Below, piece by piece: positions 1 to 8,894 of a stretch of 64,000 nt of DNA. Every line of letters begins with the position of its first letter. Position 1 is the first letter of the stretch. The notes beneath the pieces are model-generated. The model ran no database searches. It saw only the letters and a program-made list of their open reading frames with translations, and had not been told where the DNA came from. This DNA comes from Chitinophaga ginsengisegetis (lineage in GTDB: Bacteria; Bacteroidota; Bacteroidia; Chitinophagales; Chitinophagaceae): positions 1,240,001-1,304,000 of the forward strand of contig NZ_FUZZ01000001.1 in assembly GCF_900168065.1 (NCBI RefSeq). The letters run 5' to 3'. Position numbers and translations under genes: made by a program.

Positions 1-506
1 ACAGCCGTTCTGGCAAAGGTGAACACAATCAAACTGGAAGCATCGTTCATCAGGCTTTCCCCTTCCAGGATGGCGGAAATCCTCTTCGGTACTTTCACGT
101 ATTTCAGGATGGTAGTGGCAGATACCGCATCCGGCGGCGATACAATACCGCCCAGCACAAAGCCCAATGCCAGCGAAAATCCCGGGATCAGCGCATGCGA
201 TACTACCGCTACTACACCGGAGGTAACAATCACGATTAAAAAAGCAAAAATGGAGATCACCCGCCGCCATCGCCAAAGCTCTTTCCACGAAGTATACCAC
301 GCCGCTTCATATAATAATGGCGGCAGGAAAATCAGCAGGATCAGTTCAGGGTTGATTTCAATGGAAGGAAAAAGCCTCAGCATGCTGAGTCCCAGTCCGC
401 CGAGCACGAGAATGATCGGATAAGCGATTTTCAGCTTCTGCGCAATCATCACCAGGACCAAAATAAAAAAGATCAGTAAAATGTGTTGGATAACGGTAGT
501 GAGCAT
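1..506 (-). CDS. Na+/H+ antiporter, CPA1 family (partial)
   Basis: Reading from the start codon at 506 towards the window edge gives about 168 residues of a polytopic membrane protein that begins MLTTVIQHILLIFFILVLV. Hydrophobic helices alternate with short loops. The segments PPLLYEAAWYTSW, GGIVSPPDAVSA and LEGESLMNDASS are hallmarks of the CPA1 sodium/proton exchangers, and the last two carry the acidic residues of the ion site. The family exchanges Na+ (or K+) for H+ across the inner membrane. The C-terminal part lies outside the window. The stop of the upstream flavin-reductase-like gene is 1 base away, so the two are probably co-transcribed. Confidence 0.9.
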   Translation of the reverse strand, partial: MLTTVIQHILLIFFILVLVMIAQKLKIAYPIILVLGGLGLSMLRLFPSIEINPELILLIFLPPLLYEAAWYTSWKELWRWRRVISIFAFLIVIVTSGVVAVVSHALIPGFSLALGFVLGGIVSPPDAVSATTILKYVKVPKRISAILEGESLMNDASSLIVFTFARTA

Positions 507-507
507 A

Positions 508-1068
508 CTAAAGATTCTGGTTCTTAAATTTCTTTCTCAAGTTAATATGTTTTCCCGATACCATAAAGATGCCTTCTCCCCTGTAATGCACCGTTTTCGG
601 GTACTTCGGATAAACAGCCGCGCGGGCGCTCACCACTTCCAGGATAAAGAAATTGTATCCTTTCAGGAGTTGCGTATCGGCCACCCGGCATTCATAGTTC
701 GCATAACACTCCTTTATCAACGGCGCTTTCACGATGTTTCCTTCCTCTTCCGTAAGACCGAATTTCCGGAACTTATCCAAATGAGCGCCGGTGGTGTTGC
801 CAATCCCTACGATCTCTTCTACCAGGTGAACAGTAGGAATATTGATCACACACTCGCCGCTTTTCCGGATCATCTCATAACTGTGATTGGCGGCTGTGAT
901 CATACACCCTATCAGCGAAGGGGAAAACTCCATCACGGTATGCCACCCCATCGTCATGATGTTGGTATGGTTTTTCCAGCGGGAACTGACCAGCACAATG
1001 GGACCGGGTTCCAGGAATCTGCGGATCTCCGCTACCGGCAAATCTGCCTTTTTGTAAACTCTTCTCAT
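508..1068 (-). CDS. flavin reductase-like domain protein (FMN-binding split barrel)
   Basis: This is a protein of about 186 residues. The N-terminal part has the sequence PIVLVSSRWKNHTNIMTMGW, followed by a segment ending CVINIP and later GNTTGAHLDKFRKFGL. This order is typical of the flavoredoxin/DIM6-NTAB flavin-reductase-like family, which binds FMN and reduces flavin or transfers electrons. The frame extends upstream to a GTG at 1122, but family homology begins around MRRVYKKADLP, so I prefer the ATG at 1068. It sits just upstream of the antiporter in the same direction. The substrate cannot be read from sequence. Confidence 0.8.
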   Translation of the reverse strand: MRRVYKKADLPVAEIRRFLEPGPIVLVSSRWKNHTNIMTMGWHTVMEFSPSLIGCMITAANHSYEMIRKSGECVINIPTVHLVEEIVGIGNTTGAHLDKFRKFGLTEEEGNIVKAPLIKECYANYECRVADTQLLKGYNFFILEVVSARAAVYPKYPKTVHYRGEGIFMVSGKHINLRKKFKNQNL

Positions 1069-1240
1069 AACAGGCTGTTTGGATGCAGGGCTGCAATAAT
1101 CATACACAACAATGGCCGCCACACATTGTTGACCCGCGGTGGAAGATCGTTAATCCTATCAAGCAAAGGAAGATCTTCGCCGATGTGTTTATTCTTATTA
1201 AATTAGAAGGCAGGCGCATCCGCCTGTTATTAATAAACCC

Positions 1241-3499
1241 ATGACATCAAAGACATTTATATCCGTCATTTTCACCGGCTTTCTTCTTTTCATCCATCAT
1301 TCATTACCGGCGCAGCAAACCGATGCAAGGCGCCTGCTGAATAATGTTCCCCTGGTAATGCTGCCGGCGGCTCCGGATGATGCAAGTTTCACCATCCCTT
1401 TAAATGAAAAACCAACCGTTATTGCCACGGCGCCTGAAAAAGAAACAAAGCAGCACTTCCCTGTTATCATCAGCTCCCGGCTGGATAAAGGCCGGATACT
1501 GATTATAGGGTCTGATCAATATTTTAAAAAGCCCCTGTTAAAGGATAAGCACATACAGCAGTTGCTGCGGAATTCAATTACATGGGCTGCCAATAGCAAC
1601 AGCAAAACCATCAAGGTATGGGGCAGCAACAGCGATCTTCCATCATTTTTACATCTCCTGAAAGGATATAAAAATATAGCCGATACCGTTAGTATCAACC
1701 CGTCAACCGGCATTATTATCCTGACGCAGGAAATTACCGATACCGTTAAAAGAAATAACCTGGAAGCATTTGTAAGAAAAGGAGGCGCCTTAATATTTGG
1801 TTCTCCTGTTAACAGCATTTTAAACCAGCAGAAAATCAATTATTTTGACATGGGCTTAAACCAGCTTTTTATTAAAGCAGGTATGTTTCATGTTACCTCG
1901 ACGCTGAAACCGGAAGATAAAAAAGGAACGCTGACGACCAGTTCCATTCCTGCTTACGTTAATATTTCTTCCTTACTGGCCGCATTTAAAACACCCGGAT
2001 TTATACCCGCAGCTGCTGAAGCAGACAGCTACGGCAGTACCATCGCCAACTATTTGTTTAATAACCCCGATACCACTGCTATATCAAATGAAATCAGGGC
2101 AATGTTTGGAAACCGGCAGGAGCCAATCATTCCATCTCCCGCACATCCTCTCTGGAAAGAGGATATAAAAAACCGGTTCACCTACCATGTGCAAAACTAC
2201 CTGGAAATGCAACGCCAGCAACGACATACCGACACCGGGTATATCCATCCTGCCAGCAGAATATTTCCCGGAGAAGTGAGCAAAACAGCTCAAAGAGTGA
2301 ATGAGCAGGTAGTGATCCCCATAAAAAAAGGCACACAGGGTTTACTGGAACCGGACGGCGTTTTTTACAGGTGGCACAGCACCGGCTTATATGTGGCTGC
2401 CGGCGATACCGTGACTATTACCATTTCCCCCGGCTGTATTCCGCAACAGCTGAAAGCGCAGATAGGCGTACATGAAGACAATCTAAATCATATGGATTAT
2501 TATGTGCGCCATTACGATAATCTGACGAAAACTTTTGAACTGGACAAACCCACTACTACTATTTTTTCCCCGTTTGGAGGACTGCTCATGATTAAGGTGC
2601 CCGACACCACTTCGCTGACAACAATTAACGTTCAGGTAAACGGAGCGGTTAAAAGTCCTTACTTCAAATCGGGCGTTACCAGTATGGCCGACTGGAAAAA
2701 CACCATCCGCAACTACCCCGGGCCGTGGGCTGAACTGGCCACCGATAAAATTATTCTCACAGTGCCTTCCTATCGTATCCGTCAACTGGACGACCCTGAA
2801 AAACTCATGAAGTTCTGGGATGAAGTTATGGATGCTGATGCCAGGCTGGCGGATATTGCTCCCGACAGGGTTCATCCGGAAAGGATTATTATTGATCAAC
2901 AGGTGGCATTCGGTTATATGTACACGGCGCCGTATAAAATTGTGGCACCCGACGATGAAAGCTGCACCCTGATGCTGGATGAGGCGCAGCTCCGCAGCAA
3001 AGGCTCCTGGGGACATTTTCATGAACTGGGCCACCGCCACCAGTTCTGGGGCATTGATTTCAACGGGCTCGGAGAAGTAACGGTAAACCTCTACACCATG
3101 TACGTATACGACCAGGTACTACATAAAGGACTTTATAATCATGAAAATATCAGCAGCAGGCAGGCCGTTATTGATGAAGTGAAGCACTACATGAAAGGCC
3201 AGCCCGGCTTCGACAAATTTTGCGAAGACCCGTTTCTCGCCTTAAAAATGTACATCGAAATAATTGAACAATTCGGGTGGCAGCCGATTGCCGAAGTCTT
3301 CAAAAAGTACCGGTCACTACCCGCCTCACAATACCCTGTATCAGAGGCAGACAAAAGGGATTACTGGTTTACGTGCATCAGCGCCGCCACGCAAAAAGAT
3401 CTTTCCCTCTTCTTTGAAAAGTGGCAGGTACCTGTTACTGAAAATGCGAAGAAAGCAGTAAGTAATTATCCCTCGTGGTTACCGGAAGAACTCCGGTAA
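1241..3499 (+). CDS. secreted peptidase M60 family (enhancin-like) metalloprotease
   Basis: This 752-residue protein has a signal peptide ending near LPAQQ, so it is exported. The metalloprotease site is visible: H594-E595-L-G-H598 followed by E612 in GLGE, matching the HEXXH(8,24)E gluzincin motif of the M60/enhancin family, which cleaves mucin-type glycoproteins. The N-terminal third (about 50-250) resembles a ThuA/glutamine-amidotransferase-like fold (RILIIGSDQYF, GGALIFGS). The middle (about 350-470) is beta-rich, as in the M60 N-terminal sandwich. It stands alone, with no nearby SusCD pair. The family call is firm; the mucin substrate is inference. Confidence 0.88.
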   Translation: MTSKTFISVIFTGFLLFIHHSLPAQQTDARRLLNNVPLVMLPAAPDDASFTIPLNEKPTVIATAPEKETKQHFPVIISSRLDKGRILIIGSDQYFKKPLLKDKHIQQLLRNSITWAANSNSKTIKVWGSNSDLPSFLHLLKGYKNIADTVSINPSTGIIILTQEITDTVKRNNLEAFVRKGGALIFGSPVNSILNQQKINYFDMGLNQLFIKAGMFHVTSTLKPEDKKGTLTTSSIPAYVNISSLLAAFKTPGFIPAAAEADSYGSTIANYLFNNPDTTAISNEIRAMFGNRQEPIIPSPAHPLWKEDIKNRFTYHVQNYLEMQRQQRHTDTGYIHPASRIFPGEVSKTAQRVNEQVVIPIKKGTQGLLEPDGVFYRWHSTGLYVAAGDTVTITISPGCIPQQLKAQIGVHEDNLNHMDYYVRHYDNLTKTFELDKPTTTIFSPFGGLLMIKVPDTTSLTTINVQVNGAVKSPYFKSGVTSMADWKNTIRNYPGPWAELATDKIILTVPSYRIRQLDDPEKLMKFWDEVMDADARLADIAPDRVHPERIIIDQQVAFGYMYTAPYKIVAPDDESCTLMLDEAQLRSKGSWGHFHELGHRHQFWGIDFNGLGEVTVNLYTMYVYDQVLHKGLYNHENISSRQAVIDEVKHYMKGQPGFDKFCEDPFLALKMYIEIIEQFGWQPIAEVFKKYRSLPASQYPVSEADKRDYWFTCISAATQKDLSLFFEKWQVPVTENAKKAVSNYPSWLPEELR

Positions 3500-3505
3500 A
3501 TATTT

Positions 3506-4375
3506 TTACTGTTGATTTCTCCGGAAACTTTCGGGTGTCATGCCGGCATTTTTACCAAAGAAGGTGACGAAATACGAAGCGCTTTCAAACTCCAGTTCTT
3601 TGGCTACTTCCGCCACCGACAACCCGGTGTAGTGCAGCAGGCGCTGTGCTTCCAGCGTGATCCTTTTGCGGATCAGCTCTCCGCTGGAAAGCCCGTTGTA
3701 TTCCCTGCACAGTTTATTCAGGTAGTTGGTGGTGATATTTAATTGCCCCGCGTAAAAGGAAGGGGTTTTATGCTGTATGAAATGCTCCTCCAGCAACAAT
3801 TTGAACTGCCGCAGTTTTTCTTCTTTATTACTCTTCCGCTCAATTCCGGAGGAAGGGTTGAAATGCCTGTCGAGGTTACAAAGCAGGATATTCAGGTACG
3901 ACCGCAGCACGTTACCGGCGCCTTTATCCCGGCCATAAAATTCCTGGTGCATAAACCGGGTGATCTGGTTCCATTCTGCTGCTTTGTTTTCTTCCAGGCA
4001 TACTTCGTGTATGCTTTCCTTGTTCAGGAAAGAAAAGTTGAGCAGTACATTATTGTTATATCTCAGGGAGAAAAAACTTTCTGTAAAGCAGATCACGTTA
4101 CCGCGGGCGGTGTTGTTAATATGTATGCTGCATATGCTGCCGGGTTTCACACAAATGATTTTCGGATGATCCAGCCGGATAACAGCGCCGTCAATTACCG
4201 CGGTGCCGTGTGCGCTTTCGATGCACAGCAGCATGTAGAACATTTGCCTGTGGGGCTGTTCCAGCAGCGGGTACTTTTCAGGTATACATCCGAGGCTGCC
4301 TATCCAGAAAAAATCATTACCGGTGTCAAACATGTCAGCAGATAACACAGCTATTTCGCTGGATTTCATACTCAT
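3506..4375 (-). CDS. AraC family transcriptional regulator
   Basis: A 289-residue regulator. The C-terminal ~100 residues hold two helix-turn-helix units with the family pattern: SFYAGQLNITTNYLNKLCRE, then SVAEVAKELEFESASYFVTF and FGKNAGMTPESFRR. The N-terminal part is a cupin-like sensing domain with no visible ligand motif. It converges on the M60 protease gene, with 6 bases between the stops, so it need not regulate that gene. The operon encoded just downstream on the same strand lies away from its promoter. The target is unknown. Confidence 0.9.
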   Translation of the reverse strand: MSMKSSEIAVLSADMFDTGNDFFWIGSLGCIPEKYPLLEQPHRQMFYMLLCIESAHGTAVIDGAVIRLDHPKIICVKPGSICSIHINNTARGNVICFTESFFSLRYNNNVLLNFSFLNKESIHEVCLEENKAAEWNQITRFMHQEFYGRDKGAGNVLRSYLNILLCNLDRHFNPSSGIERKSNKEEKLRQFKLLLEEHFIQHKTPSFYAGQLNITTNYLNKLCREYNGLSSGELIRKRITLEAQRLLHYTGLSVAEVAKELEFESASYFVTFFGKNAGMTPESFRRNQQ

Positions 4376-4411
4376 GTAGTAGCTTAATGATGTTGAACGT
4401 AAGAGGAGGAA

Positions 4412-4783
4412 TTACGCCATAGTAGCGGGAGGCCGGAATACCTGCCTGATAAGCAGTTGAGGGAAGCAGGGCGACTGGTAATCGCAAAAGGTGACGAAGC
4501 TTTCCGGTGATATGGGTTTTACCGGGGCAAGATCGTATTGCTGGCAGAAGAGGGTGATTTCTTTGAGCCGGAGGCCTGTGGTGTTTTCGGGTTTATCGTT
4601 TTCTTTTATTTTCTTTTCCAGGAAGCAGGAGCCTTTACAAACCGGGATGAGGTCGAACCGGTTGATACAAAGTTCGGAGGCGATATAGTTCCTGTTAAGA
4701 TAAAATGCGGCTACTATCCAGCAGTTACCGGTGCTTTGTAAAAGCATGATACACAAAAGCCATATGGATAGTATTCTTTTCAA
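4412..4783 (-). CDS. conserved small secreted protein of SCO1 operon
   Basis: A 123-residue protein with an N-terminal hydrophobic segment, a conserved stretch FYLNRNYIASELCINRF, and a Cys pair around PVCKGSCFLEKKIKE. Similar small genes are common in Bacteroidota next to copper or cytochrome-oxidase functions, but have no assigned role. The start codon is TTG and overlaps the TGA stop of the SCO1-like gene (TTGA), so translational coupling is likely. With the SCO1 and YHS genes upstream it forms a three-gene operon. A metal-binding or assembly role is inferred from the Cys and the context only. Confidence 0.6.
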   Translation of the reverse strand: MKRILSIWLLCIMLLQSTGNCWIVAAFYLNRNYIASELCINRFDLIPVCKGSCFLEKKIKENDKPENTTGLRLKEITLFCQQYDLAPVKPISPESFVTFCDYQSPCFPQLLIRQVFRPPATMA

Positions 4784-5403
4784 TTTTCTTTTAGTAAGAT
4801 GTTAATATCGTTTATCAGCCGGGTTGTTTCCTGCGGGTCTGTGCCGTTATATACCCCGCGTATGTGCCGGGCTTTATCCACCAGCAGGAGTCCGCCGCTG
4901 TGTACAAAGCCCCCGGGAGCGGTGCTGTCTTTATACGCCGTAGAAAAATATCCCTTTTCTGCCAGGCGGTAAATGGTATCCTGGTTACCGGTAACAAAGC
5001 GCCATTTGGGACCTGTCACCTCCAGGCTGGCTGCATATGCCTTCAGTCGCGGGATGGAGTCGTCTTCCGGATCAATGGTGTGCGACAGGAAGCGGATGCC
5101 ATCGTTTGTTTTAAAGGTGTTGTACACTTTCTTCATCTCCACGGTCATCTTCGGGCATATATTGGGGCACGACAAAAAGATAAAATCCGCCACGTAGATC
5201 TTCCCGGCAAAGGACTGTTCATTTACCGCCAGACTATCCTGGTCCGTAAACGAAAACGGCGGAACGACCGGGTAAATGGTGTCATACACCGTTTTCCCGT
5301 TATCCTGACGCGCTGTTACCGCGGGCTCGCCCAGTATGGGCAGCTTTTTCGCCGGCGATGCACATCCGGATACCAGTAAAGCAAGCAGGAGTATCTTCTT
5401 CAT
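4780..5403 (-). CDS. SCO1/SenC family copper-binding thioredoxin-fold lipoprotein
   Basis: A 207-residue lipoprotein with its lipobox at VSGCAS (Cys14). The SCO motif CPNICPK provides Cys79 and Cys83, and His169 in GGFVHSGG is the third copper ligand. SCO1 proteins deliver copper to, or keep reduced, the CuA site of cytochrome oxidase. They also act as periplasmic thiol reductants. The start overlaps the stop of the YHS gene (TAATG), and the stop overlaps the next gene. All the ligands are present, so it should be active. Confidence 0.9.
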   Translation of the reverse strand: MKKILLLALLVSGCASPAKKLPILGEPAVTARQDNGKTVYDTIYPVVPPFSFTDQDSLAVNEQSFAGKIYVADFIFLSCPNICPKMTVEMKKVYNTFKTNDGIRFLSHTIDPEDDSIPRLKAYAASLEVTGPKWRFVTGNQDTIYRLAEKGYFSTAYKDSTAPGGFVHSGGLLLVDKARHIRGVYNGTDPQETTRLINDINILLKEN

Positions 5404-5684
5404 TATTTCATGACAAGTGTGTAAGCCGCCGGCTTTAATAAAAAGCTATCCTTGCAGGCGGAGGAGCAAAATCCGAGAACGGCGCCCTGATAATGTGCAG
5501 TATCATAAATCCCTGCCTTGATGGGCATCCTGCATACGGGATCTCTCCGGTTGGCCACGAGCGAGGTATCGTACTGAACTTCCTCCGGGGTTGCCGCCAT
5601 TGAGGAATCGCTCGTTTCGTGGCTGGTGTTGCCGCCGCAGGCTGCCAGTGTAGTTATTAAAAATAATCCTATATAAGCCTTCAT
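5403..5684 (-). CDS. YHS domain lipoprotein
   Basis: A 93-residue protein with a lipobox around AACGG, a Ser/Thr/Glu-rich linker, and a C-terminal YHS-like domain: DPVCRMPI, then HYQGAVLGFCSSACKDSF. The three Cys residues and the His fit the YHS metal-binding fold seen in copper ATPases and copper-handling proteins. It is the first gene of the operon with the SCO1-like gene and overlaps it by one base. Copper or other metal binding in the periplasm is inferred from domain and context. Confidence 0.85.
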   Translation of the reverse strand: MKAYIGLFLITTLAACGGNTSHETSDSSMAATPEEVQYDTSLVANRRDPVCRMPIKAGIYDTAHYQGAVLGFCSSACKDSFLLKPAAYTLVMK

Positions 5685-5815
5685 GCCTGTTTATTTTTCA
5701 TTACCAGCCGCAAAAATAGGGATTAAAATGAAGGGAGGGGAAAAATGAACGGGACAATAGTTTAGAAAAAGGTTACTGGGGAGGGAGTAAAATGCGATAT
5801 TAATAACAGCGCCTT

Positions 5816-6418
5816 TTATGAATTTACAAAATTGATAACCTGCTGTGCCCAGACAGGAACGCGCTCTGCAACAAACAGGATCTTTCCATTTTCCCAATAA
5901 AGTACCTTTTCAGGAATACGCCCCTCATTATTCCAGGGAATACTGTTATCATATAAGGTTACGGAGTCGAACTCCTTAAAAAAGGCGTAGAGGTTTGCAT
6001 ATCCGGTCTTAAAATTATGAATAATGGCATCTTCGGGTACTTTATGACCACCTGCCTTTACTCTTATTGACACGCGCTGGATACATTCTTCGACCGTGTT
6101 CATCCCCATAAATACAAGATGTACCTGGTATCCGGCAGCCTTAAATGCTCTCATGGAATAGAGGGGATCTTCAGCACTAAAGTTGGTTTCAAAAGCAAAG
6201 TTTCCGCGGGCGGTAATAGCCTTCTGCTTTGCCGTTTTAAAGATCTCTTCATTGACAAAGTTTTCCAGCGCATCGCTGCCTGTTTCAGGATATTTCGCCT
6301 TAAGCCTGGTCATGTGCTTGTCTCCGTCAAATACCCCAAAATCAGTAGCCGTCAATTCTGCGGAAAAAAGACTTTTCCCTGCTCCGTTAGGACCAGCGAC
6401 AATAAACAACTTGGGCAT
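5816..6418 (-). CDS. zeta toxin-like P-loop kinase
   Basis: This 200-residue protein starts with a P-loop (GPNGAGKS, residues 9-16). It then has FDGDKHMTRLKAKYPE and ETNFSAED, and SIRVKAGGHKVPEDAI, which matches the R...GGHxVP block of zeta-toxin-like proteins. Zeta toxins phosphorylate UDP-N-acetylglucosamine and block cell-wall synthesis; many chromosomal relatives have unknown substrates. The small gene encoded 4 bases upstream is a candidate antitoxin. Neutralisation cannot be proven from sequence. Confidence 0.78.
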   Translation of the reverse strand: MPKLFIVAGPNGAGKSLFSAELTATDFGVFDGDKHMTRLKAKYPETGSDALENFVNEEIFKTAKQKAITARGNFAFETNFSAEDPLYSMRAFKAAGYQVHLVFMGMNTVEECIQRVSIRVKAGGHKVPEDAIIHNFKTGYANLYAFFKEFDSVTLYDNSIPWNNEGRIPEKVLYWENGKILFVAERVPVWAQQVINFVNS

Positions 6419-6422
6419 AGCA

Positions 6423-6662
6423 CTATTTTAATTGGCGTACTATTATTTCCGTGGAACTACGAAGACTTTGACGAATGAGAAATTTTCTGCCGTCGGGGTA
6501 CTCGTGGATAAACTCGTTAGGCCGTTTACAGCTAGGGTCTTTGTATACAAGTGGAATATCCTTACGGGCATGGCTTCTCAGCGCCCTTTTCAACACTAAC
6601 CTAAGTCGTGCTTCAAGAGGAGAAGTGGGGTCTGCGACCGTATGAATTGCTTTCCTGGCCAT
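6423..6662 (-). CDS. small protein paired with zeta-like toxin, candidate antitoxin
   Basis: About 79 residues from the ATG at 6662; the frame also extends upstream to 6713, but MARKAIHT looks like the natural start. The protein is basic, with a helical first half (SPLEARLRLVLKRALRSHA) and a C-terminal FIHEYPDGRKFLIRQ segment. I do not recognise a named family. Its position just before the zeta-like gene, the 4-base gap and its size fit a toxin-antitoxin arrangement. Confidence 0.6.
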   Translation of the reverse strand: MARKAIHTVADPTSPLEARLRLVLKRALRSHARKDIPLVYKDPSCKRPNEFIHEYPDGRKFLIRQSLRSSTEIIVRQLK

Positions 6663-7018
6663 AACTGATACCTTTAAACGACTACAAAAATAACAATTAT
6701 TCCCTAAATCCACTCCCCCTTCCCTTTATTCCCGGAATGCCGGCGGCGCCTCGCCCTGGACACTTTTTATTGCGTCAGTCACTGTTATCCAACCTTGTTT
6801 CAAGGGCAATAAGATATTATTCCTATACCAGGCCCAGGCATACGCCATTATAGGATAAGCCGTAGATAACCCGTATATAAGCCGTATATAAGCCGTAGAT
6901 AAGCTGTACCTAAAGAGATACGGCTTATCTATAACTTATCAGTATTTTATCTAATGCTTTAATACGGAATTTACCAACCTGGCATCAGGGTGCCCCCTTC
7001 TTTGTACCTTTATTGGCT
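6663..7018. other. intergenic region with phased repeat and hairpin
   Basis: This divergent region lies between the toxin-antitoxin pair and the methyltransferase gene. It holds the five-copy 11-bp repeat and 13-bp hairpin described separately. No coding signal was found. A possible Bacteroidota-type TTTG element lies about 20 bases before the methyltransferase start. Confidence 0.5.
6855..6931. repeat. 11-bp tandem repeat with hairpin
   Basis: Five head-to-tail copies of an 11-mer related to ATAAGCCGTAG start at 6855, 6866, 6877, 6888 and 6899. The last copy pairs with an inverted copy at 6919-6931. The resulting stem is 13 bp with one G-T wobble, around a 10-base loop. The 11-bp spacing puts each copy on about the same face of the helix. 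The function is unknown. Confidence 0.8.
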
Positions 7019-7555
7019 ATGGATATAAGAGATGCCATTGCGCTGATAAATCATACACCGGTTACTGACGGAGCCCAAACCGTTTGGGCGGATCTTGGAT
7101 GCGGGTCAGGTTTGTTTACCTATGCCTTAGCCAACCTGCTGGCAACTGGCAGCACTATTTACGCGTGGGACAAAGCACGCCCTGCGTTATCCGGCCTGCC
7201 CAATCCTCATCATATTACTATTCAACCGGGGCAACTGGATTTTCTGAAAGATGATATACCCGTATCAGGGCTAAACGGTATCCTGATGGCCAACTCCCTG
7301 CACTATGTACCCGGGAAGCCGGCCTTTATTAATAAAATAAGTGCGCACCTGCAGGAAAACGGTGCTTTTCTGATAGTGGAATATGAAACTACAAAAGCCA
7401 ATCCCTGGGTACCCTACCCTGTGCCGTTCCATGCTTTAAAAGCATTGTTTCATCAGGCAGGATTTACATCTGCTGTGAAGCTGAACGAAAGACCTTCCCT
7501 GTATGGGTCCGGGCATATGTATGCAGCGATGTTCAGCCGCAGGATGCCGGGATAA
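7019..7555 (+). CDS. class I SAM-dependent methyltransferase
   Basis: A short, 178-residue Rossmann-fold methyltransferase. Motif I is VWADLGCGSGLFTYALA near residues 25-40. The acidic residue after beta-2 is in IYAWDKA, and GILMANSLHYV is the motif IV/V region. The ATG at 7019 is preferred over an in-frame TTG 6 bases upstream. The methyl acceptor cannot be inferred. A rho-independent terminator follows directly, so it is a single-gene unit. Confidence 0.85.
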   Translation: MDIRDAIALINHTPVTDGAQTVWADLGCGSGLFTYALANLLATGSTIYAWDKARPALSGLPNPHHITIQPGQLDFLKDDIPVSGLNGILMANSLHYVPGKPAFINKISAHLQENGAFLIVEYETTKANPWVPYPVPFHALKALFHQAGFTSAVKLNERPSLYGSGHMYAAMFSRRMPG

Positions 7556-7556
7556 A

Positions 7557-7593
7557 AAAACAGCAAGGCGGATGGTACCACCTTGCTGTTTTT
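7557..7593 (+). terminator. rho-independent terminator
   Basis: Inverted arms AACAGCAAGG and CCTTGCTGTT close a short loop and are followed by a T run. It lies 2 bases after the methyltransferase stop. The near-palindromic stem could also serve the converging DUF4374 gene. Confidence 0.85.
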
Positions 7594-7617
7594 ACCGGGA
7601 CAATCAGTGTGTCCGTA

Positions 7618-8868
7618 CTATTTCAACCGGCCTATCCTGCTGATACCTTTAATACCACTGTGTATTTCCACTCCTCTTTTGAGGGTATTGGCAGCCACAT
7701 CGTACTTAGCCACGAACCAACGGGCGTCGTCGGTTTTCAGCACTACATATACTTCGTTGCCGTTCTCGGTATAAGTGTCCATTGTAATCTGTACTTTACC
7801 TAATCCAAAACTGTTCAGGTCCTTGATTACTTTTTTATTGCGCACATCAATGATGTAAGAACCCATAAGGGCCAAACCGTTTTTAATATACACATGGTGA
7901 TCCGAGCCGGCGTAGTCGCCCCAGCTAACGGCACCACTTATATTGCCCACTTCTTTCAGGTCATATGCGTAATCAGGATCTATTACGGTAGTGCCGCTTT
8001 TTATGCGCAGCAGGCCATATGTTTTATTTTTGCTGATGGTAGAAAAATAGTAATCACCGTTTTCATCTGTAAAGCTGGAGGAGCTGGCATACCAGGCGCC
8101 GGATACGTGGCCCAACCGGTTGTCCTTTAACAGTTTCACATTGGTTAAGGCCGGGTAATCGCAAACCAGCATATAGGCGGTATCCAGTTTGGTAATCCAG
8201 TCGTAATAGAAACCAATAAATACCTTATTATCCCTGATAGAAAAACTGGATGGCGTAAGCGGAATATCTTTTTTTGCCATTGGGTTTCCATTATTATCAT
8301 AAATGGTAAAGCCGGGTACCGGGAACTTTACCGGGTTATTCGATTTAATGGTCATGGCTGCGGTATCAATAATATACAGGTTCTTTTCAATGACATCTTC
8401 TGCCTGGTTATATTTTACTTCCCAGCTGAGAAAGTTTAAACCACTGTTATTGAAAAAGGTTTTCATCATCCCTAGCTGCCAGGATCCTGCACTGGCCACT
8501 ATATTACCCAGCTCTTTATATTTACCGTTGATGATCCGTTGTTTACTGATAATGTTACCATCCTGCGTATAATAAAAACTACCCTGGTAAAAAACGCTGT
8601 AGATATCTGCCCAGGAAGTAATATTATCCGGCTCAATACCGGAGTTCACCGGGCTAAGCAGGGTATCTTTCATGAGATCGGCGGTGGTTAATGTATAATA
8701 GTTCTCACTGCTGGATGAATTGCCTACCGTCACGAAAATAGCGTACTCCTTTGTTTGTTTCGTATCATCCGGTTTATTGCCGGTATCGGGCGTTTTACTG
8801 CATGATTGTATGAATGGCATAGCGAATGCAGTTGCCAGTAACATACCTGCTACATTTAACTTTTTCAT
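7618..8868 (-). CDS. DUF4374 domain lipoprotein
   Basis: A 416-residue lipoprotein (lipobox around FIQSCSK, Cys23) with a repeated beta-strand pattern, as in a propeller. It matches the DUF4374 family, which typically sits beside TonB-dependent receptors, often for iron or haem. Here it follows such a receptor with 26 bases between them. A surface or periplasmic accessory role in ligand capture is inferred from context. No catalytic motif is seen. Confidence 0.8.
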   Translation of the reverse strand: MKKLNVAGMLLATAFAMPFIQSCSKTPDTGNKPDDTKQTKEYAIFVTVGNSSSSENYYTLTTADLMKDTLLSPVNSGIEPDNITSWADIYSVFYQGSFYYTQDGNIISKQRIINGKYKELGNIVASAGSWQLGMMKTFFNNSGLNFLSWEVKYNQAEDVIEKNLYIIDTAAMTIKSNNPVKFPVPGFTIYDNNGNPMAKKDIPLTPSSFSIRDNKVFIGFYYDWITKLDTAYMLVCDYPALTNVKLLKDNRLGHVSGAWYASSSSFTDENGDYYFSTISKNKTYGLLRIKSGTTVIDPDYAYDLKEVGNISGAVSWGDYAGSDHHVYIKNGLALMGSYIIDVRNKKVIKDLNSFGLGKVQITMDTYTENGNEVYVVLKTDDARWFVAKYDVAANTLKRGVEIHSGIKGISRIGRLK

Positions 8869-8894
8869 TTTGTTATTTTATATTAAATATTGAA

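Noticed and set aside
5691..5897. Minus-strand 68-codon frame overlapping the end of the zeta-like gene
   Set aside because: It overlaps the C-terminus of a well-supported gene in another frame and has no recognisable features.
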